Shown in pieces: positions 50,998 through 53,718 of a stretch of 53,718 nt of DNA. The stretch's first letter is position 1. Each line of letters starts with the position of its first letter. Source of the DNA: an uncultured Collinsella sp. (GTDB lineage Bacteria > Actinomycetota > Coriobacteriia > Coriobacteriales > Coriobacteriaceae). Where the stretch lies: the NCBI GenBank assembly GCA_902489965.1, contig CABUCA010000004.1, forward strand, positions 1-53,718, read 5' to 3'. The position numbers were made by a program, and so were the translations under genes. The notes beneath the pieces are model-generated. The model saw only the letters and a list, made by a program, of their open reading frames with translations. It was not told where the DNA came from and ran no database searches.

Positions 50998-51012
50998 CGC
51001 GCTCTGATTTTT

Positions 51013-51058
51013 GGGATGGATCTTCTCCGGCGACTGCCGACGGATCCATCCCATTTTT
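51013..51058 (+). terminator. Terminator after the DUF2207 gene
   Basis: GGGATGGATC (51013-51022) pairs exactly with GATCCATCCC (51043-51052), followed by ATTTTTAT. Confidence 0.85.
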
Positions 51059-51077
51059 ATGCGCTACCTACGAAGGC

Positions 51078-51105
51078 TGTCCCCAGCGACTAATCACTGG
51101 GGACA
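51078..51105. repeat. Small hairpin repeat
   Basis: TGTCCCCA (51078-51085) and TGGGGACA (51098-51105) form an 8-bp stem with a 12-base loop. It lies between converging genes, with no T run; similar GTCCCC blocks occur near 48900-48940. Confidence 0.5.
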
Positions 51106-51135
51106 TCCCTAAATGACTAGGTATGGCTGCTGGGT

Positions 51136-51777
51136 TTAGGCTGTTAGATCGAGTTCGTAGAGGAAGCTTTCGCGCGGCATGTCGTGACGGCGCTCTTCGC
51201 GGTTGGCGCGGTGCGTGGCGGTGCGCTTAAAGCCGTGCAGCTCGTAGAACTTCCACGAGCAGTTGGAGTCGGTGTACAGGTGCGCCCTCGTCGCTCCAAG
51301 CGAGGACAGGTGCGAGATCGCGGCATCGAGCAGAACCGTGCCAACGCCCAGGCCATGGACATCGCGATCCACGGCAAGCAGCGTGACCTCGTTGTCGTGC
51401 GGCAACGGGCTGCTCTCGAGCAGACGGTTGTTGGTTCGGATGGTTGCGCGCACAAACGAGAGATACTCGGCGCAGGCATCAGGCTCCAGCTCACGCATCT
51501 GCGATAGCAGCGCACGTTCGGTGTCCATCCAATGTTCGTTGACGGTGGCGCCAGAGCTGTGTCCGGCGCGTGCAAGTGCAATGCCGCGCGCCTCGCCGTC
51601 AATCACCGCAACCTGTGAAAACGTCGACGACGAAAGGCAATAGGCGAGGTCGCACGCGGCCTCGAGGCGGTTGTACTCATCGTTATCCGAATTGTTATGC
51701 CAAAGCTGCTGCAGAATCAGCGCGATGGCGTCGAAGTCTTCGGTATCAAACGGTCGGTAGAGAACCCGCGAGACCAT
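51136..51777 (-). CDS. GNAT-family N-acetyltransferase
   Basis: GNAT enzymes transfer the acetyl group of acetyl-CoA to amines. The 213-residue protein contains the CoA-binding motif A as VDRDVHGLGVGTVLLDAAISH (about 133-153, with the R/Q-X2-G-X-G/A form HGLGVG) and motif B as KFYELHGFKRTATH near the C-terminus. The N-terminal strand LYRPFDTEDFDAIALIL is also typical. The substrate is not apparent. AAAGAGGC before ATG 51777. It is transcribed towards the DUF2207 gene and away from purH. Confidence 0.88.
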   Translation of the reverse strand: MVSRVLYRPFDTEDFDAIALILQQLWHNNSDNDEYNRLEAACDLAYCLSSSTFSQVAVIDGEARGIALARAGHSSGATVNEHWMDTERALLSQMRELEPDACAEYLSFVRATIRTNNRLLESSPLPHDNEVTLLAVDRDVHGLGVGTVLLDAAISHLSSLGATRAHLYTDSNCSWKFYELHGFKRTATHRANREERRHDMPRESFLYELDLTA

Positions 51778-52054
51778 GGTGCCTCTTTCTTTTGCGGATG
51801 CATATCGAGCACAGTTCTACCACGCCATTGGCATCAAATTATGGTGCCCCTGTGTTCCATGAACTCACCGTGCCCAGTGCCGTGTCCATCCCCTCTGCTC
51901 GCAAACTTTTTCTGCACATGCGCCCGTTGCGGGGTGCATCGATGCGCTCGATGCGCTACATTAAATCAGTATTTTCAATGCCGCTGCGCGAGCGCTGCAG
52001 ATCGACGTATCACCGACTCACAGAGCACGGCGGCGTACCAGACAGGAGGACTGC

Positions 52055-53662
52055 ATGGGATCTGATGTGAAGATCGCACGCGCGTTGATCTCGGTTACCG
52101 ATAAGACGGGCGTCGTCGATTTCGCACGGACGCTGGTCGATGACTTTGGCGTCGAGATCATCTCTACGGGCGGCACGGCTCGTGCCATCGAGGACGCGGG
52201 CGTTCCCGTAACCCCCATCGAGGAGTTCACGGGCTACCCCGAGATGATGGACGGCCGCGTTAAGACCCTGCACCCCAAGGTTCACGGCGCGCTGCTGGCC
52301 CGCCGCGATTCCGAGCAGCACATGCAGGAGGCCGCTCAGCACGGCATTAAGCTGATCGACCTGGTCGTCGTCAACCTGTACGAGTTCGAGAAGACCGTCG
52401 CCAACCCCGAGGTCACCTTCGCGGACGCCATCGAGCACATCGACATCGGTGGCCCCTCCATGCTGCGCTCTGCCGCCAAGAACGCCACGAGCGTTACCGT
52501 CATCTCCGACCCGGCCGACTATGATGCCGTCCTGGCCGAGATGCGCGAGACCGGTGGCTGCACCACGCTTTCCACCCGTCGTCGCCTGCAGGTGAAGGTC
52601 TACCAGACCACCGCCGCCTACGACACGGCTATCTCCCGTTGGCTCGCCGCCCAGGCAAGCGACGTGGCGGACACCTCTGCCAAGCTCGAGATCTCGCTGG
52701 AGAAGGTCGACGACCTGCGCTATGGCGAGAATCCTCAGCAGAAGGCCACGGTCTATCGCTTTGCCGAGGGCTGCGAGAATACCGCGAGCTCGCAGTTCCC
52801 GCTCGTGGGCTCCGAGCAGATCCAGGGCAAGCCGCTCAGCTACAACAACTATCTGGATGCCGACGCCGCTTGGAACCTGGTCCGCGAGTTCGACGAGCCG
52901 GCCTGCGTGATCCTCAAGCATCAGAACCCCTGCGGCTCCGCCGTGGCCGAGGACATCACGGCCGCCTACGACCGCGCCTTCGCCTGCGATCCCAAGAGCG
53001 CCTTCGGCGGCATCATCGCCTGCAACCGCGAGGTTCCCTATGAGCTGGTTGAGCACTTTGCCGATCAGAACAAGCAGTTCGTCGAGGTTATCATCGCTCC
53101 GAGCTACACTGCCGAGGCGCTCGAGCGCATGGCCAAGCGCCCCAACCTGCGCGTGCTGGCCACCGGCGGCGTGGACCACGGCGCCCAGGTGGAGCTGCGC
53201 TCCGTCGACGGCGGCATGCTGGTGCAGGAAGTCGACCACGTGACCGAGGATCCCGCGACCTTCACGTTCCCCACCGACCGCAAGCCCACCGACGCTGAGA
53301 TGGCCGAGCTCGAGTTTGCCTGGAAGGTCTGCAAGGGCGTCAAGTCCAACGCCATCCTGGTTTCCAAGGGTAAGGCCGGCATTGGCATGGGCCCGGGTCA
53401 GCCCAACCGCGTTGACTCTGCACTGCTTGCCTGCGAGCGCGCCGAGGACTTCTGCGAGCGCGAGGGCGTGGAGAAGGGCGGCTTTGCCTGTGCAAGCGAC
53501 GCGTTCTTCCCGTTCCGCGACAACGTCGACGTGCTTGCCGCGCACGGTGTGACCTGTATCATCCAGCCCGGCGGCTCCAAGCGCGACGACGAGAGCGTCC
53601 AGGCCTGCAACGAGCACAATATTGCTATGGTCTTTACGGGTGCCAGGCATTTCCGCCACTAA
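52055..53662 (+). CDS. purH: Bifunctional AICAR transformylase/IMP cyclohydrolase
   Basis: PurH carries out the last two steps of de novo IMP synthesis: formylation of AICAR with 10-formyl-THF, then ring closure. The 535-residue protein has the N-terminal IMP cyclohydrolase (MGS-like) domain (1-about 150: ALISVTDKTGVVDFA, IISTGGTAR, DGRVKTLHPKVHG, DIGGPSMLRSAAKN) and the transformylase domain (about 200-535) with DLRYGENPQQKA, KHQNPCG (catalytic Lys-His pair), DPKSAFGG and PGGSKRDD near the end. Length and motif order match intact PurH. AGGAGGA lies four bases before ATG 52055. No other pur gene is in the window; the 277-base upstream region shows no obvious operator. Confidence 0.97.
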   Translation: MGSDVKIARALISVTDKTGVVDFARTLVDDFGVEIISTGGTARAIEDAGVPVTPIEEFTGYPEMMDGRVKTLHPKVHGALLARRDSEQHMQEAAQHGIKLIDLVVVNLYEFEKTVANPEVTFADAIEHIDIGGPSMLRSAAKNATSVTVISDPADYDAVLAEMRETGGCTTLSTRRRLQVKVYQTTAAYDTAISRWLAAQASDVADTSAKLEISLEKVDDLRYGENPQQKATVYRFAEGCENTASSQFPLVGSEQIQGKPLSYNNYLDADAAWNLVREFDEPACVILKHQNPCGSAVAEDITAAYDRAFACDPKSAFGGIIACNREVPYELVEHFADQNKQFVEVIIAPSYTAEALERMAKRPNLRVLATGGVDHGAQVELRSVDGGMLVQEVDHVTEDPATFTFPTDRKPTDAEMAELEFAWKVCKGVKSNAILVSKGKAGIGMGPGQPNRVDSALLACERAEDFCEREGVEKGGFACASDAFFPFRDNVDVLAAHGVTCIIQPGGSKRDDESVQACNEHNIAMVFTGARHFRH

Positions 53663-53718
53663 GTAGGGAAGCGGCGCTGCGGCTTATTTTAGAAGCGAGG
53701 CAAGTCCAAGGGACGAGA

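Noticed and set aside
1..53718. CRISPR array
   Set aside because: No regularly spaced direct repeats and no cas genes were seen.

Overview
The window looks like chromosomal DNA of a gut coriobacterium, most probably Collinsella (class Coriobacteriia, Actinomycetota). This is inferred from the GC-rich codon use, the Ala-rich proteins, and the style of the housekeeping genes (enolase, a coriobacterial FtsB/DivIC-like protein, Ppx/GppA, GluQRS, PurH, an Ala-rich sortase-anchored CAP protein). It is not proven from sequence alone.

Layout. The left flank (1-11251) is ordinary chromosome. It holds the 3' end of larC, a frameshifted YfcE-type phosphodiesterase, mazG, eno, an FtsB/DivIC protein, a Ppx/GppA phosphatase, tRNA-Leu(UAA), a membrane-anchored helical-repeat protein, an orphan PTS IIB plus a VOC protein, an OmpR/ArlS-type two-component pair, a DUF4342-type protein and a PrpE-like phosphatase. 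The right flank (45399-53718) is also ordinary: three tandem calcineurin-type phosphoesterases, gluQ, a DUF2207 secreted/membrane protein, a GNAT acetyltransferase and purH.

The middle (about 11357-45313) is a large accessory island rich in defence and conflict genes. In order it contains an unknown gene, an AbiEi/AbiEii toxin-antitoxin pair with an apparently leaderless promoter, a lone degenerate N6-methylase/HsdS-like protein, an orphan soluble VirD4/TraG ATPase with a ClpP-type protease and uncharacterised partners, and a SIR2 effector operon. Next comes an LlaJI-type restriction-modification operon: two C5-cytosine methyltransferases, an McrB-like AAA+ protein and an McrC/DUF2357-PD-(D/E)XK nuclease. 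It is followed by a phage tail-gene fragment, a zinc-ribbon (DUF6076-like) gene, and a large SF2 helicase-nuclease next to a 631-residue protein of unknown fold. A sortase-anchored CAP-domain protein and a nucleotidyltransferase gene pair with an inverted-repeat operator close the island.

How the parts work together. The LlaJI-like operon reads as a complete GTP/ATP-driven restriction system with its own protective methyltransferases. Its nuclease carries an extra C-terminal domain, and a second copy of that domain (about three quarters identical by eye) sits upstream of the SIR2 gene on the opposite strand. Three genes are interrupted: one extra base in the yfcE-like gene, an A7 run in the McrB-like gene that is compatible with -1 frameshifting, and an in-frame TAG in the helicase. 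Two copies of a roughly 183-bp inverted-repeat element flank the two-component/phosphatase block; their arm ends differ between copies yet remain complementary within each copy.

The best candidates for something undescribed are the helicase-nuclease plus 631-residue partner cluster (30305-39682), the orphan VirD4-ClpP cluster (15949-19993), and the domain shared between the SIR2 operon and the LlaJI-like nuclease.
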